Shown: positions 1 to 12,778, counted from the stretch's first letter. The stretch is DNA of 64,000 nucleotides from Centrapalus pauciflorus (GCA_020465985.1 JAANYP010009729.1:1-64000); one strand, 5' to 3'. Translations and numbers: made by a program. Notes: a model not told the origin generated them from the letters alone.

Positions 1-1937
1 TGACAGACTCGAGAAACCTCAGGAACAGATTCGAACCGTCGGCCTCACCAAATCTCTTGATTTTAACCTTTTTGGACTCAGAAAATTACATTCATTAGTC
101 CTACTAGTTACTAATCACAGATATGTGCATTTAATTTGACTATTTATCGGTCCAAACTTTGTAATTTTTGGAAAACACGATTTAGACACTTAAACCTTTA
201 AAAATTGATGATTTTGCTTAAAATGGTGTATAAAACTTCGTGAATCTTGTACAACCAAGTTGATTATACCTAGATAGAACAGTAGAATCGAACACTTTAG
301 CAATAAACTCGACAAATTGTCGTTTTTGAGAAAAACGGTAGATTCGAGGAATAGATTCGAAATCGCCGGATAGACTCGAGGATATAGATTCGAAAACAGT
401 AAGGAGTTAATGACTTCACTGTTAACCTATATATACCACCAACCTTCGAATCTATGGCCAAACTCGAATCTACTGACAGATTCGAAAACCCAGTTTCGAG
501 TCTGTTCTAAACTCGAATAACACCAACACTTAGAAAAATTTTCGAAAATTTTGAAATAACTTCAACTTTTTCAACCTTTTCAACGGTATTGTGTAACAAG
601 ATAAACTATGCCAACTCTTTTACCCTAAGCACATGAATTTTCACGCAGTGTTTATTTTATCCAACTATGAATGCACCCTCAGTAATTTTTGACCTTTTAC
701 CTAAGTAAAAACTAAAATAAAATAAAATAAAATAAACTAAGGTAAAATAAAATAAAAACTAAGTAAAAAAGAAATTTTAAAATTTTGACTGAAAATTTAA
801 CTTAGACTTAAGCTATTCCTATTAAAATTTACAACCTAAGCTAAATACTAAACAAAATATTTTTGATGAGTATAGGTTAAGAAAGGTTCAATTAGATAGC
901 GATGTCAGAGACTCACTTTCAGTACTTAAACTTTCACACTTAGGAATTTTTTATTCCTTTGATTGTTTGTCGTGAAATACCCATTTAGCCGATTGTTGGT
1001 ATTTTACCCCTTTAAACATTCTACATTTTGGAATATCCATTGGCATTTTTATTTATCATGAAATTATCTTACGTGACTCAGACATAGACATACTTTTATG
1101 ATCAAGGCACACAGACAAAGATTCTAACTTGTTGGTATTTGCAAACTTTCTTTAAAAGACAAACATCGGACACAGGTCTGTATTTTCATACAACAAAGTG
1201 TCTTAGTTTGACTTAAGGTTTATTTTTAAAGTTAGCAAGACAGCGGTGACAGGTCTGTACCGACGTACAACAAAGCGACATATCTTGCTAACCGAATCTA
1301 AACAGAGGCAACAGGTCTGTACTTACGTACAACAGAGTTACATGTTTTCGACTCTCAATTTTATATGATTTTTCTATCTTTCCATTTTCAGATGTATTTG
1401 ATGTTGCTATACATCCCCAGAAAGTTTGCATACCTCATTTAGACTCAAAGTTTGTATGTCTTGTACATAAAAATTAAGACCGACTGGTCCTACATCTAAG
1501 TTAGTGACACGCTTGACTTTTTCTTGAATATTTTATTTGCCTTGAGACTCCCTATATGTATTATGCCTACCAACACATCAAACTAAACTAAAGTATAACA
1601 CTTAGAATTTAGTTGCATTATGTGTGAAAGCCTAAACACTTAGAGTTTGTAACGACTGTGCTAATTTTCGTCACTTTGAACCTATGCTCCTAAGACTTAA
1701 CTCCTTTTCTGAAATTCTCTATTTTTGTATTTTTATAATTTTCTCTCTTTTTTTCTTTTGTTTTTCATAAAGAAATAGCAATAAAATAAGATAACCTACT
1801 AATTTACTTAAAACAAAAAAAACTTACTAAAAATAGAAACTTACTAAAAATAGAAACTACCCTAAATTAGCAGACCTACTATAAAAAGAAAGAAATATTA
1901 CTACTATAAAAGGAAATAAACTACTACTAAGGCCAAA
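1..1937 (-). other. Pol-ORF3 spacer of element A
   Basis: No convincing gene. The left part (1 to about 535) is packed with ATTCGAA/CTCGAA palindromes and matches the region before ORF3 in elements B-D. A TAAAA-rich tract lies at 711-760. The block from about 850 to 1700 is strongly conserved in all four related elements and holds the three-hairpin module at 1178-1332. The remainder, up to the pol stop, is T/A-rich with short repeats of ACTAAAAATAGAA. Confidence 0.8.
1178..1332 (-). other. Three-hairpin RNA module of element A
   Basis: On the minus strand three short hairpins of the form TTGTAY-4nt-RTACAG lie at 1317-1332, 1255-1270 and 1178-1193. The middle one sits inside a 10-bp perfect outer stem, GTTAGCAAGA at 1231-1240 with TCTTGCTAAC at 1283-1292. 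Elements B and C have the same stem one pair shorter on both arms. The loops are GTAA, GTCG and GAAA. Function is unknown; RNA packaging, dimerisation or translation control are all possible. Confidence 0.6.
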
Positions 1938-4900
1938 TTACTCTGGGTTGCGCATTCCATTTAGTTGAATTAAATATTCAAACCGTGACTTATCAAATGC
2001 TTTGGTAAATAAATCAACATTATTATCTTCTGTTGCCACTTTTACCAATTTGATTAGGTTCTTTTCAGCACAATCACGAATAAAAGGATGCCTAATGTCT
2101 ATGTGCTTTGTTTTGTTGTGTTTAACTGGATTATTTGTTATAGCAATAGTAGATTGATTGTCTATACTAATGGGAGTTTGAGTATAAGCCAAACCGTAAT
2201 CCCGCAATTGTTGTTGTATCCACAGAACTTGTGAGCAGCAACTACCAGCAGCAACATACTCGGCCTCGCACGTTGACACGGCTACCGATGTTTGTTTCTT
2301 GCATTGCCAGGATACCAATCTTCCTCCTAGGAACTGACAACCTCCAGTTGTTGACTTGCGCGTCAAGCTGCATCCTCCGTAGTCAGAATCCGTGAACGCC
2401 TCCAACTCTAGATCTCCCTTCGCGTGATACCAAAATCCCAGCTTCGGTTTCGACTTATGGTATCGTAGAATCCGCTTCACAGCTTTCATATGCATCTCCT
2501 TCGGATTTGCTTGAAACCTAGCACAAATACACACAGCAAACATAATGTCAGGTCTTGAAGTAGTTAAATACATAACTGATCCAATCATGGCCCGATATAA
2601 AGTCGGGTCCACATCGGTATCACTTTCAGTACCCGGTCCGAGATTGTGATTCACTTGAATCGGCGTGCTGAAATGGGCAGTCAATTTTGTTCCTTCCATC
2701 CCGAAACGTTCCAATATGTCATAGACATACTTCGTCTGATGGATAAACATCCCTTCCTTCTTCTGGTCAACTTGTAACCCCAAAAAGAAATTTAACTCCC
2801 CCATAGCACTCATCTCGAATTTCGACTTCATCACCTTCTCGAAATCTTTGCACATCTGTTCGTCTGATGATCCAAAAATGATATCATCGACATACACTTG
2901 TACCAAGATAAAGTGTTCTCCCTTCCTCTTAACAAACAGAGTACTATCTATCCTACCCCTTTCAAACCCGTTCTCTAATAAATGGTTGGATAGAGTCTCA
3001 TACCATGCCCTAGGTGCCTGATGCAATCCATATAGAGCCTTATCTAAGCGATATACTCTATCAGGATATTTTGGATCTGTAAATCCGGGCGGTTGTTCTA
3101 CATACACCAACTCCTTCACAGTCCCATACAGGAAAGCACTCTTAACATCTAATTGATATACCTTAAAGCCCTTGAAGGAGGCAAAAGCTAGAAACAACCT
3201 AATGGCTTCCAGCCTTGCTACTGGTGCAAAAACCTCGTTGTAATCGATTCCCTCCTCTTGGTTGAAACCCTTTACAACTAGCCTAGCCTTGTTGCGCGTG
3301 ACTATACCCCGATCGTCTCTTTTGCACTTAAAAACCCATTTGGTTCCTATGGCAACTTCCCCTCGAGGTAATGGAACTAACTCCCACACTTCTAGTTTCC
3401 TAAACTGCGAGAGTTCTTCCTGCATCGCTTCAACCCAGGAGTTATCCTTAAGTGCCATTTGCACATTCTTAGGCTCTACTTGCGATATGAAACATGAATA
3501 GAGACATGTGTGATAAGCCTCGGAGTCATTTATCATCGACAACAACACAGTGCTGTTATTTAAACTACTCCTAGTCCTTACACCCTCGTTAGGATTTCCT
3601 ATGATGCTTTCTATAGGATGGTTCTTGTTAATCCTAGAGGTCTCTATCTCATCAACTCTTAGATTATCTCCTAAGTTAGATCCTATTTCACCTAATGGGG
3701 GAACAGACTCAGTCTCTACATTTTCCTCCTTGTGGACATTTTCCTCAGAGTTGGAACTTGATGCTTGAGTCTGATTCTCAGTGGTAGGTGCTTCTGGATC
3801 AGCAACTTCTGGAGATCCATCTATAGTCGCAGTAGGCTCGGATGTGGATTCAAACGTAGTCCTCGGAAAGGTATGGCCATCGTCATTCAGATGCAGCGTT
3901 GCCATGTCCTTTTCGATTGTACCTGCATTATCATCCAAAGGAATGTTAAATGACTCAAATAATTTATCATAGTCAAATATCCATTCCGGACCAGTTTGGG
4001 GTTCATGTGTATAACTTGTGACTTCAATGTTATACACAATTTCTACCGTACCATTTGTTTTTATTAAAAACCCGTTTGTTTGGTGAGTTCGGCACATAAC
4101 CTATGAAGTATCCTTCGTCAGCCTTTTCACCAAACTTCGGTTGATGTTTTGTTCGCAGTAAAGTGCATGGTACCCCAAACGGTTCGAAGCCAGTTAAATT
4201 AGGTGGCCGTTTATTCAAAATTTCATAACGTGTTTTGTTCAAAGATTTGACTGTAAGGACTCGGTTTAAAATATGGCACGCGGTATTCACTGCCTCCCCC
4301 CAAAACATGGTAGGAAGCTTTGAATCCGAAAGCATAGTCCTTGCAGCCTCAATCAATGTCCTATTTTTACGTTCGGCCACCCCATTTTGTTGAGGCTCAT
4401 ATGGTGCACTGAATTGATGCACTATGCCCTTTGATAGGCAATATACACCAATTACAGTGTTTTTGAACTCAGTTCCATTATCACTACGTATCCGTTTAAC
4501 CCTTGTTCCGTAGGAATTCTCCACTTGGTCTAAGAACCCGATGAGCTTGGAAGCCGTCTCGTCCTTTGTACCTAAAAAGAAAACCCAAGAAAATCGTGAG
4601 TAATCGTCAGTGATAACTAAGCAAAACCAACTACCTCCTATACTCCTTTTGTTGATTGAACCGAAAAGATCCATGTGCAACAAATCGAATGTTGAGGTTA
4701 TGGAGTTCTGCGTCTTCGACTTATGTGTCTTCTTATGTTGTTTGCCCTTCTTGCACGGTAGACACTTGTCCTCGAACTGAAAGCTCTTCATAGGCACACC
4801 TTGCACCAATCCATTCTTCGTTATGTAGTTCATCTTTCTTAGGTGCAAGTGAGCCATGCGTCTGTGCCACAATACCGATTCCGTCTCGGAAGATTTGGAT

Positions 4901-5313
4901 AATAAACAAATTGGCCCCATCGAAGTCTCCGGCTTGTTCATATCTAGCATGTACAAGTGATTCTTCCTTGGCGCCCGCATCAATACCCATTTCTCAGGAA
5001 TCTTGAATCCCGGTTTTAGCACTAACGCCTCAGTGTCCGTGAACAACACTGAGTTCTTCTTGTCACATATTTGAGATACACTAATGAGATTGTGAACCAG
5101 TTTATCAACGTGATAAACTTGGTCCAACTTGATCGTCCCATTAGTGACCACTCCGGTACCCGTGATGTTTCCTCCTTTGTTACCGGCGAATGATACGAAC
5201 CCCCGATTCCCACCCTTGAAGTCTGTAAGTAGACCTCTTTCCCCCGTCATGTGCCTAAAGCATCCACTGTCGACGAACCACTTGTTGTTTGGACCGGTGG
5301 TAATCTCCTGCAC
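1938..5313 (-). pseudogene. pol: Element A pol (protease-integrase-RT-RNase H), frameshifted
   Basis: Copia polyprotein needed for processing, integration and reverse transcription in the virus-like particle. Reading leftwards: protease motif VDSGC near the start (other copies have SGCSRHM; here SGCFRHM), HHCC integrase finger (HRRMAH ... CLPCKKGKQ), integrase core with MDLFG, RSDNGTEF and NGVAERKNR, then RT with YVDDIIFGSS and RNase H with FTDSDYGG and CEAEYVAAG, ending in GMRNPE. One extra base in an A-rich run near 4065 shifts the frame between the integrase and RT halves (5313-4030 and 4097-1938). It follows gag in the same frame after one stop codon and has no ATG of its own at the start. 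Confidence 0.92.
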
Positions 5314-5331
5314 ATGAAAGAAAATAGGTTA
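5307..5331 (-). promoter_or_regulatory. Gag stop / putative 3' splice site before pol, element A
   Basis: On the minus strand the gag stop UAA lies inside a CTAAC branch-point-like sequence, followed by a T-rich tract and GTGCAG, then GAG of pol. The same arrangement occurs in elements B, C and D. Gag and pol share a frame, so either stop-codon readthrough or splicing to this acceptor could produce pol. Confidence 0.5.
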
Positions 5332-8202
5332 GTTATCACGGGGAACCCAAGCCATGACTGACTTGGTTATACCATTCTCGTCCACATACTTAAACTCTTT
5401 CAAATACCCATCTCGCCTTTCAGGTGACTTGGGTCGTTGAACAGGAGTTTGTTGTGGTGCCGAGTGATGTAAATTCACTCTTTGCCTTTGAGTAGGCATT
5501 TGTTGTGGAGCTCTAGAATAATTCCTATTATATTGCATTTCGGACTGTGATCCCTGAGCTCTTACCAGCGCGTACTGTCTAACTGGAGTATGAGACCTAA
5601 CTGGAGTGTGTGCCCTGCTAGGTGTTGTGCTCCTATAGACTTGTTGAGGTGCTGACCTAGATTGATTAATGACACGATTCGGTGAATTCGTCCTAACCAC
5701 TTCCTTTGGTCCAACCTTTACCGGTGTTTGTTTCACAACTGGTTTTGGTGCGACCTGCACAGTTTTCTCGGTACTTTGAGAACTACTAGTGCTCGCCACA
5801 TTGGTTGAGGGCTTAACAGGTGTTGGGTTCACTGTCTTAGGTGTAACATCGACTTTCCTAAGTGGACAGTGAGAAGCAACATGCCCCTTTTCATGACATC
5901 TGAGGCAAGACATCTTATCTATGGACTTTTTGTGTGTTCCCTTAGACTTAGGTGTCTCACTAGTATCTTGATCCTTTTGTACATCTATGGCGACTGGCTC
6001 ATCGTCCAGATCAGCCCAATCAATTTTATGTTTTCCTGCAGGTGTTTCACTGGAGGAAGTCACAAATTTGACTTTCTTAACCTTGACAGTTGTGTCAGCC
6101 ACCTTAGGTGTATTTTCTACTATAGGCTCAGATTTAGGTTCAGGTGTGTCCTCTAAGTCTACTGATTTGTCAGTTTTCTCCTGAGGCTGAGGCACATAGT
6201 TTGCATTAAAAGGTGGAGGAATTTCATGAAATCCTAGACCTACGGGCTTTTTAGATTGTCTTTGGGCATCTAAAACTTTCCCTATATTTAGGCTTGAATT
6301 CCTAAACTTCTCTAGCTTACTGTTTGCCTCTGCTACCTTTACCTTTGTTTCAGCTAGCTCAATGTCTTTGTCTTTAAGATTTTTGGTCAAGGCCTCTACA
6401 TGCTCATACATAAGCTCTATTCTAACACACTGTTCACTCAGTTTGTCTTTCAGAACTATTACGTCTTGAGCATCAGCCTTAAGTTTTTCTTTAAGATCTT
6501 GCTTAATATCGTTCAGGCTAGCGTTTTCAATTTTTAAATTCTCATTTTGAGCAGTTATGGTTTTATGTGATTCTAAGACTAGATTTAACCTATCGTTAGA
6601 ATTAACACACAACACACATAATTCACGAAAAAGAGAGTAAGTCAGACTAACCTTTGAGTTATCAGATTCCACGTTGGCCATCTGAGCAGCAAACTCCAGA
6701 ACTGACTGATCATTCGTCTTTTCCACCCACATCGGACTGTTTTCCCTTGTGGTCTGCTCTTCTCCTTCACACCCAGTTTCCGTGACTTCAGCCATAAAAG
6801 CCCGAGCATTTGACTCTGGATGAGAGCTCCAGTCATAAGTACCATCTAGCTGTCTGTCTGAAGTAACATTGAATAGTAGACCAGCTAGATTGGCTTGACC
6901 AGATGATGAACTTGGAAGGTATCGTTGTTGAGACTGATTCTGAAACTGTCCCTGATGCTTACTCTGCCCTTGGTACATCTCTACCTTCGGTCTCTGGCAT
7001 TCTCTGGCGAAGTGTCCCAAACCTTGACAGTTGTAGCATTTTACCTTGGACTTATCAAATCCAATCCCCTTGTTGTTCATTGTCAGATTCCTCCCAGTTC
7101 TTTTGATGAATCTCTTAACCTTTTAGGTTACCATGGCCAGTTACCATATAAGATCCATTTCCTCAAGATCATCAGGGTCGACTTGATCGTAGTCCTCATC
7201 CCAGAGAGCAGGATCGTTAATCTTCCCTTGAACACAATTCCCATACGCGGCCACAAATGAAGCAAGCAGATTCAAATGTTCTTCCGCTGATTTTGCGCTC
7301 ATGGGCATCTTCGAATAGCTCTGAGATGTCGATGCCTGTTGTACTTGAGGCTGCGGTTCTTCCAATCTTCCTAATCCTAAGAATGCTCTACTCAATGTGT
7401 CATCAGTCTCTGGTGACGACGTTTCTCCGGTGAAAACCGCTGTAGCAGTCTTCAGATCGGCGGTCGCTGAAGGTTTTGTTGACTTTCCAAAATACATTGC
7501 TGGATTCTAGACTTGTTCGTAATCAGTTTCGGCCTTCAGTAGCTCGAAGTGATATGCCCGCAACGTTCCCACAATATCATCTAGAGATTGAGTATAATAC
7601 TTGTCTTCATTCAGCTTGATCATTGCCACATACATAGCCCATTTGGCTGGTAAGGCATCAAGAAGCTTGTTGTTCTTGTCGGTGTCAGTATACTCAATCC
7701 CGTGACTTTCAAGTTCCGTCAACAGATGATAGAACCGGGTGATGATATCATCCAGCTGTTCATCCTTTAACGCCTTGAAAATCGCAAACTGTTGTTTCAA
7801 CAGCTGTGTACGCTTTCTACGAACCCTAGGATTACCCTCACACCTCTTCTCTAGAGACTCCCAAAGTTCCTTCGACGTCTTTTGAGTCCTAAATGTGTGC
7901 AGTATATCCTGAGGCAAAGGCATTCGGATTATCGAGAAAGCTTTGTTTTCGGCTTCACACAATTTCTTATCATCCTCTTTCATCATTTGGTATGATAAGA
8001 CTTTCTGACGGCCTTCAACTTCAGAAACTGGTGGAATATATCCTTCGTCGATACACACCCACATGCGCATGTCATTAAAACGCACGAAATCGGTAAACCG
8101 ATCTTTCCACCAGTAATAATCCTCGATTTTCATCAGCTTAGGCGGAGCGTTTGCCTTCCCGACCTCGTGGTCCATTTCCAGGAATTTTTGAAGATTTGAC
8201 AT
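5329..8202 (-). pseudogene. gag: Element A gag with three in-frame stops
   Basis: Capsid/nucleocapsid protein. The ATG at 8202 begins MSNLQKFLEMDHEVG as in the other copies, and the frame is kept throughout to the UAA at 5329-5331. It is broken only by stops at 7507-7509 (TAG), 7141-7143 (TAA) and 7123-7125 (TAA). At each, the intact relatives have CAG or CAA, so C-to-T changes explain them, with G-to-A changes nearby. Two CCHC knuckles are visible (CYNCQGLGHFAREC and CLRCHEKGHVASHC), separated by a long coiled-coil and P/T/S-rich region. The size, well over 900 codons, is large for copia gag and fits Sireviruses. Confidence 0.92.
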
Positions 8203-8848
8203 ATTTTCGAAAGTAATTGTATTGAACTTAATTAATTTAATTCGAAACTAATTTGAATTAATGCGTTCGAATCTAGGTAGATTCGAATATAATCAGATTC
8301 CAATTTATTTGGGATTAAATTCGATTAAGTGTTATAATTCAATTAAACTCGAAATTATGTCAGATTCGAAAAGTCCTCAGATTCGAAGGTCAGGCAAACT
8401 CGAAGTCACAACAGATTCGAACCCTATTCGATACTAGACCAAACTCGAATTAAACTCGAATGTAAGTAGACTCGAGACCCTATTCGAATGTAGCACAAAC
8501 TCGAATTAGATTCGAAACCCTCTATATCAGACTCGAAAGGAGCGGATTTGGTTAGACACGAAACTAAGTGTAACCCTAATTACCCCTAATAGATTCGAGC
8601 GCCGCAAACTCGAAAAACAGCTAACACTTTGATTTTTTTTAACGTTTTACAGATTAAATCAATATTTTTGCAATGAAAAATATTGATTTCGATCAAAAAC
8701 GTTAAAAACCAGAAAGTATTTCCCGGATTACTATTCGCTAAGCTCGACGAACACGAAAAACACGATTTTCAGAGCAAAACCGTCCAAAAGCGTAAAGAAA
8801 CCTAGAATGTATCTAGATGAACACGAAGAACACCAAGAACACCCCTTA
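8203..8848 (-). other. Untranslated leader of element A
   Basis: Leader between primer site and gag ATG. It contains no gene. About twenty ATTCGAA, CTCGAA or TTCGAAT motifs are spread irregularly between 8260 and 8620. The part next to the primer site (8630-8845) lacks them and resembles the matching part of B-D. Confidence 0.8.
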
Positions 8849-8863
8849 GGCTCTGATACCACT
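8849..8863 (-). other. Primer-binding site of element A
   Basis: Minus-strand AGTGGTATCAGAGCC directly follows the LTR end. TGGTATCAGAGC is complementary to the 3' end of plant initiator-methionine tRNA, the usual copia primer. Confidence 0.93.
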
Positions 8864-9509
8864 TGTAAGGTCTACCACTACGAGATCTATCTAGACGCGG
8901 AACCGTCAACGAGTGCGGAATCCTCGTTAACGGGTAGACGGAAACAACTCTCACACAGAAACACGGAGACTATCAGAGGCTGAACGAACGACACACGAAC
9001 GATCCTACGAACTAATTCTCTCCAAAACGGCACTAACACTGATGATAAACTCGAGATCGCCTTTTGCTTAATCACTCACGAATTCTGCAAAAAGTCTAAT
9101 AATATTTCGAGTCTATCCCTAATTATAGAGGCTAATTCGAGTCGGTTTTGGGCCAAACTCGAATCTGGCCCAAGGCCCATTCGAGTTTGTCCTCATAGAC
9201 ACTCTCGAATCTGCCTAGCTTCAAATCAAGGTCTACATTCGAATCTATCACAGATTCGAATGTACAACCTTATAGAATTCGAATCTAACTATTTCACATA
9301 ATCAACTTAGTATTGAAACTTATGTTTTTACCTTATGATTGATTTTATCTTTGATCTTTATGTTTGACCTTCTTGTAATACGTTACATCAAGTTCAAACA
9401 CACAAACAATAATAATTATCAACCATATATAAACATATATAACAAACACTTGCTAGAATCACAATGTAGGATCACATAGACTGCTATCGTCACACAGGAT
9501 GTACCGACA
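8864..9509 (-). repeat. 5' LTR of element A (646 bp)
   Basis: On the minus strand it runs from TGTCGGTACATCC to ACCTTACA and is bounded by the primer site on one side and by A' ORF3 on the other. The usual TGTTGG start is TGTCGG here. It contains the TCTATAATTAGG TATA-like box and many TTCGAA palindromes. The splice-donor-like AGGTGAGT of elements B and C is changed to AGTGTTAGT here. Confidence 0.93.
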
Positions 9510-11943
9510 CGGATTCAGCCTTTCAAACTTTCTAGACTGACCTGCCCTTCTGATGATCTTTGCAATGACTTCAGCATAGGGGTTGTCTCCAATGTTGATT
9601 AGCTCCTTCCAGGCTAAGGCTTTAATTTCACGCTTTGGCAAGGAATTGAAGTCCTTCATCCTTCTTCTTAGATATTGAAGCCTATCTTTCCTCTTTAGAA
9701 TGAATAGTGCAGATCTCTGTCGAAGAACCAGCTAAGTATGCTTACAGACAATTTTTCTGGACATGACATTTTCATATTCTCTTTCATAGCCAAGTCCTTT
9801 TTCCTCTCTTCCACCCTGAACCACAGTTTTCTCTTTTCTTCTTTTGTAAGCTCCCTATCAGGCATTTCAGATTCTGATTCAACATCTAAGGCAGATTTAA
9901 GCACTTCTATGTCTATCACGCTCTAATCTTCAGTTGTATATACCTCTGTGATAGGTTGCTTCTGAATCACTATCTCATCAGCATCATCGTCTTCGTCCAT
10001 CACAATCTCATCGTCTGACTTCAAATCAGGTATATCTTCTGGAATATATTCTCCTTCCTCAAGCTCTTCCTGATCTAAGTCGTCTTCAAAATCAAATATT
10101 ACATCGTCATCTTCCAACCCGGCCAAGGCTCCAATCATTTCGTCTTGAACAGATTCTGAAGCTTCGGTAGCCTTGCCTTTACCTTTGTCCGAGCCTGATG
10201 ATCCAGGCTCCCCCTGCAGATCAGCTTGCTGAGGAGTCTGTTCAGAAGGATCTGCTAGCTTACTGTCTTTTTGATGGGCACCAGGGTCACCTCCTTCATC
10301 CTCTCTATGACTCCCCCTCAATTCATCTCCTCTACAACTCTCCCCCTGAGCTGCACGATCTTTTAATATTTGCTCCATTAGAATATGAAGAGTTACTATT
10401 TGGCGTTGTTAGGCAGCCACTGTTTGATCTAAATTTGCATTATGTTGATCTAAAAAGGTCATTATGTTGTTGTAGCTCTTGGACTGCCCTTGTAAGTTGA
10501 AGGATTTGGACTGATTGGACATCTACTTGAGCTTTTAGTTGACTAATGGTTTGGTCGTCTGTAGATGGCTTTGTTGATGTTGATGGACTGGTGGTGGAGG
10601 TTGATAATGGAATGGCGGCTGCTGATGATGGAACGACAGTTCATGATGATGGAGCGGAGGTTGATGATGATAGAGCGGCGGTTGAGATTGATGACCCTTC
10701 TTGAGCTAGGCGTTGGCGCTTGGCCCGTTGTTGCCTTGCAACCAACGCCTCTTCTTCGATTACAAAGTCTTCGTCTGCTTCATCTTCATCGCGAAGACTA
10801 AAAGCTAGACGATGAACTTTTTGACGACGTAATACAAGTCTGTATCAGACGCGGTCTCAACAGCCGGTTGTGATAGTTCGGGCTGATAATTCTCTATATC
10901 TTTAAAAAATATCATTCATTACTGCAGGCGGTTGCAGAATATCATTGATCAGCTCCTCAGTAATAGATTCCTGAGCTACTCCTCCTGGAGCAAAGATATC
11001 CTCCAATGTCTCTTGAAACGGATCAACATGGGGTCTTGACGTAGAAGCCTCAGTTGCCGTTGTTGTTCTTGTAGAAGGCTGTGCCTGTGCAACCGGCGCC
11101 TGTGCCGGTGCTTGCTGTTGAGGCTCATTGACTATCCAGTCTTCTGCATTCGGTGCAACGAACTCTGGATCTAGAATGGCTCCGAACATGGGAGTCATCT
11201 GGGGCCTAACTTGTTTTTCCCTTCTTGAATAATGCGTCTGGCAGTCAGCAAAAATGCGCTTATCAACTGCTGCCACTGCAACTACTTCTGGCAACGATGG
11301 AAGATTTGGCAAGAAGTGTCTGATGATCATCATCACGAATCGGGGGTAAAGCAAAAATCGTTCCCTTGCTGGCGCGGTTATTTGATGGAAGAATTCCCCA
11401 ATGAAGAAGCCCGAGAAGCTAAATGGATTATTGTACACTAACGAGATCATCCTGATTAATGCTTGGAGATCATCGTATCAAAACCTGCTTTCTTTGGCGT
11501 GAAGCAAACCAGCATAACGTGCATCAAATATCTCCATTGTCCTATTTGACCACTTTTCACATAGGATGATTTGGTCAAATCTTGAGCATAGCCCCTCTGT
11601 TGGAAGGCCGATTGCCTTATAGCTGCAGGAAAATCTATCGTACCATCTTCTTGGTCTACTGACACTAACTAAAGAATTTCTCTTAGAATTCCTACCGAAA
11701 ACGAGATCCCTTGACCATTGACGGTAGCCCTCAGAACCGGAGGTACTACTGAACTATCGACATGTAAGGATGCCCAAAACTGGCGGACGTATTGGATTGT
11801 GAGAGTGAGTTGTGGGTCAGTGCATACACAATCCGAGATCGAGTCAAATTTTCCAAAATTTGTCGGTATGGATGTGCCTCTGCTGCTTGTAGGTCTATGG
11901 TGATTATCATATTATGCTTGTTGAAGAAAGCACGATCAGCCAT
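9510..11943 (-). pseudogene. Element A' ORF3, decayed
   Basis: Homologue of the roughly 1000-codon third ORF of B and D. The probable ATG is at 11943 (MADRAFFNKHNM, compare MAVRAFVPKHNM), directly preceded by a GTGCAG acceptor-like sequence. Homologous blocks follow in several frames: 11943-11746, 11665-11456, 11450-10902, 10378-9923, 9919-9695 and 9659-9510. The last block holds the conserved FNSLP...LAWKELINIGDNPYAEVIAKII and SRKFERLNP and is cut there by the LTR of A. The Gln/Pro-rich middle and the acidic stretch are recognisable. The many frame changes show it is an old, non-functional copy. Confidence 0.85.
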
Positions 11944-12778
11944 TCCTGCACACACAACAACCAGTTAAAAACAGAAAAATTAAATTTCGGAATAAAATTG
12001 GTACCTACGAACTTAGGTAAGTTCATATCTACTACTATCATTCGAACTTAGTAGCAAGTTCGAACCCTTCGAACTTAGCATAAATTTGTACGACCTTTCG
12101 AACTTAGTTAAGTTCGAAGTCTGTCGAATTTGTCAAAAAATATCTACAAGTTCATGATAGCCACAAGTTCGTACTACTTGTTCTTAAGAAACAAGATCGA
12201 AGTCGGCTATTTCAAAATCAAAACTCATGATTTAAACCTTTTTAGACTTTAATAACTAATGAATCTAGTCCTAATAGGTTCTAATCGAGTTTATTGATGT
12301 TTTATTTCAAGTGTCATAACCCTATACTTAGTATTTATGACCACCTAGTATTCGGTTAGTTTTATACCGAAAATACACGATTTCGGAACCCTATCAGTCC
12401 AAATTAGCACATACATAGTTCTTTGTGTGTTAAACCGAAAACAACTATTTGTAAGTTCGAGATGGAACTGAAAGAAATTCGTATGACAGGAACAAAATCG
12501 AAGGACACCCGATAAGTTCGAGATCGCCCAAAACAAGTTCGTAATCGCCGTATAAGTTCGTGAGGATATATGTTCGAGATTAGGTGACAAATACTAAATG
12601 AAGTTGACCTATTTATAGCCCCACTGTGTCTCGAACTTAGTTGAATAAGTTTGAACTTAACCTAAGTTCGTGTGAACCTTCGAACTTAAGCCTTGTCCGA
12701 ACTTAAGTGAAAATTTTGAAAATCTTTGAACAAAATCCAACTTTTTCAACTTTTCGAAACTTTTTAACTTTACGAAAT
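11944..12778 (-). other. Pre-ORF3 spacer of A' with variant palindromes
   Basis: Non-coding. It aligns to the pre-ORF3 spacer of A and B through anchors such as AATCGCCG and ACCTATTTATA. Where A and B have AGATTCGA and TTCGAATCT, this copy has AAGTTCG and CGAACTTA. About twenty such sites lie between 12005 and 12715. No hairpin module is present because B cuts in before reaching that part. Confidence 0.75.

Larger units (their letters stand above)
1..9509 (-). mobile_element. Element A: Sirevirus-type Ty1/copia retrotransposon, left end outside window
   Basis: Reading leftwards from 9509 the order is 5' LTR, primer site, leader, gag, pol and the start of the pol-ORF3 spacer; ORF3 and the 3' LTR lie beyond position 1. 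The order protease-integrase-RT-RNase H is that of Ty1/copia. The right border cuts the third ORF of the older element A' in mid-gene, so A is the younger insertion. The flanking CGGAT at 9510-9514 is the expected target duplication, but its partner is outside the window. Coding regions carry three nonsense codons and one frameshift, so A is not autonomous. Confidence 0.93.
9510..12778 (-). mobile_element. Element A': older, diverged relative, internal fragment
   Basis: This stretch is the ORF3 and pre-ORF3 spacer of an element related to A-D but clearly more diverged. It is cut on the left by A (in ORF3) and on the right by the B 3' LTR (in the spacer). Its gag, pol and LTRs are not in the window. 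The right-hand continuation expected beyond B is not found at 26288. Confidence 0.85.

Noticed and set aside
3262..3972. Plus-strand open frames across A, B and C pol and gag
   Set aside because: They are mirror-frame shadows of the polyproteins, repeated in every copy, and show no independent motifs.
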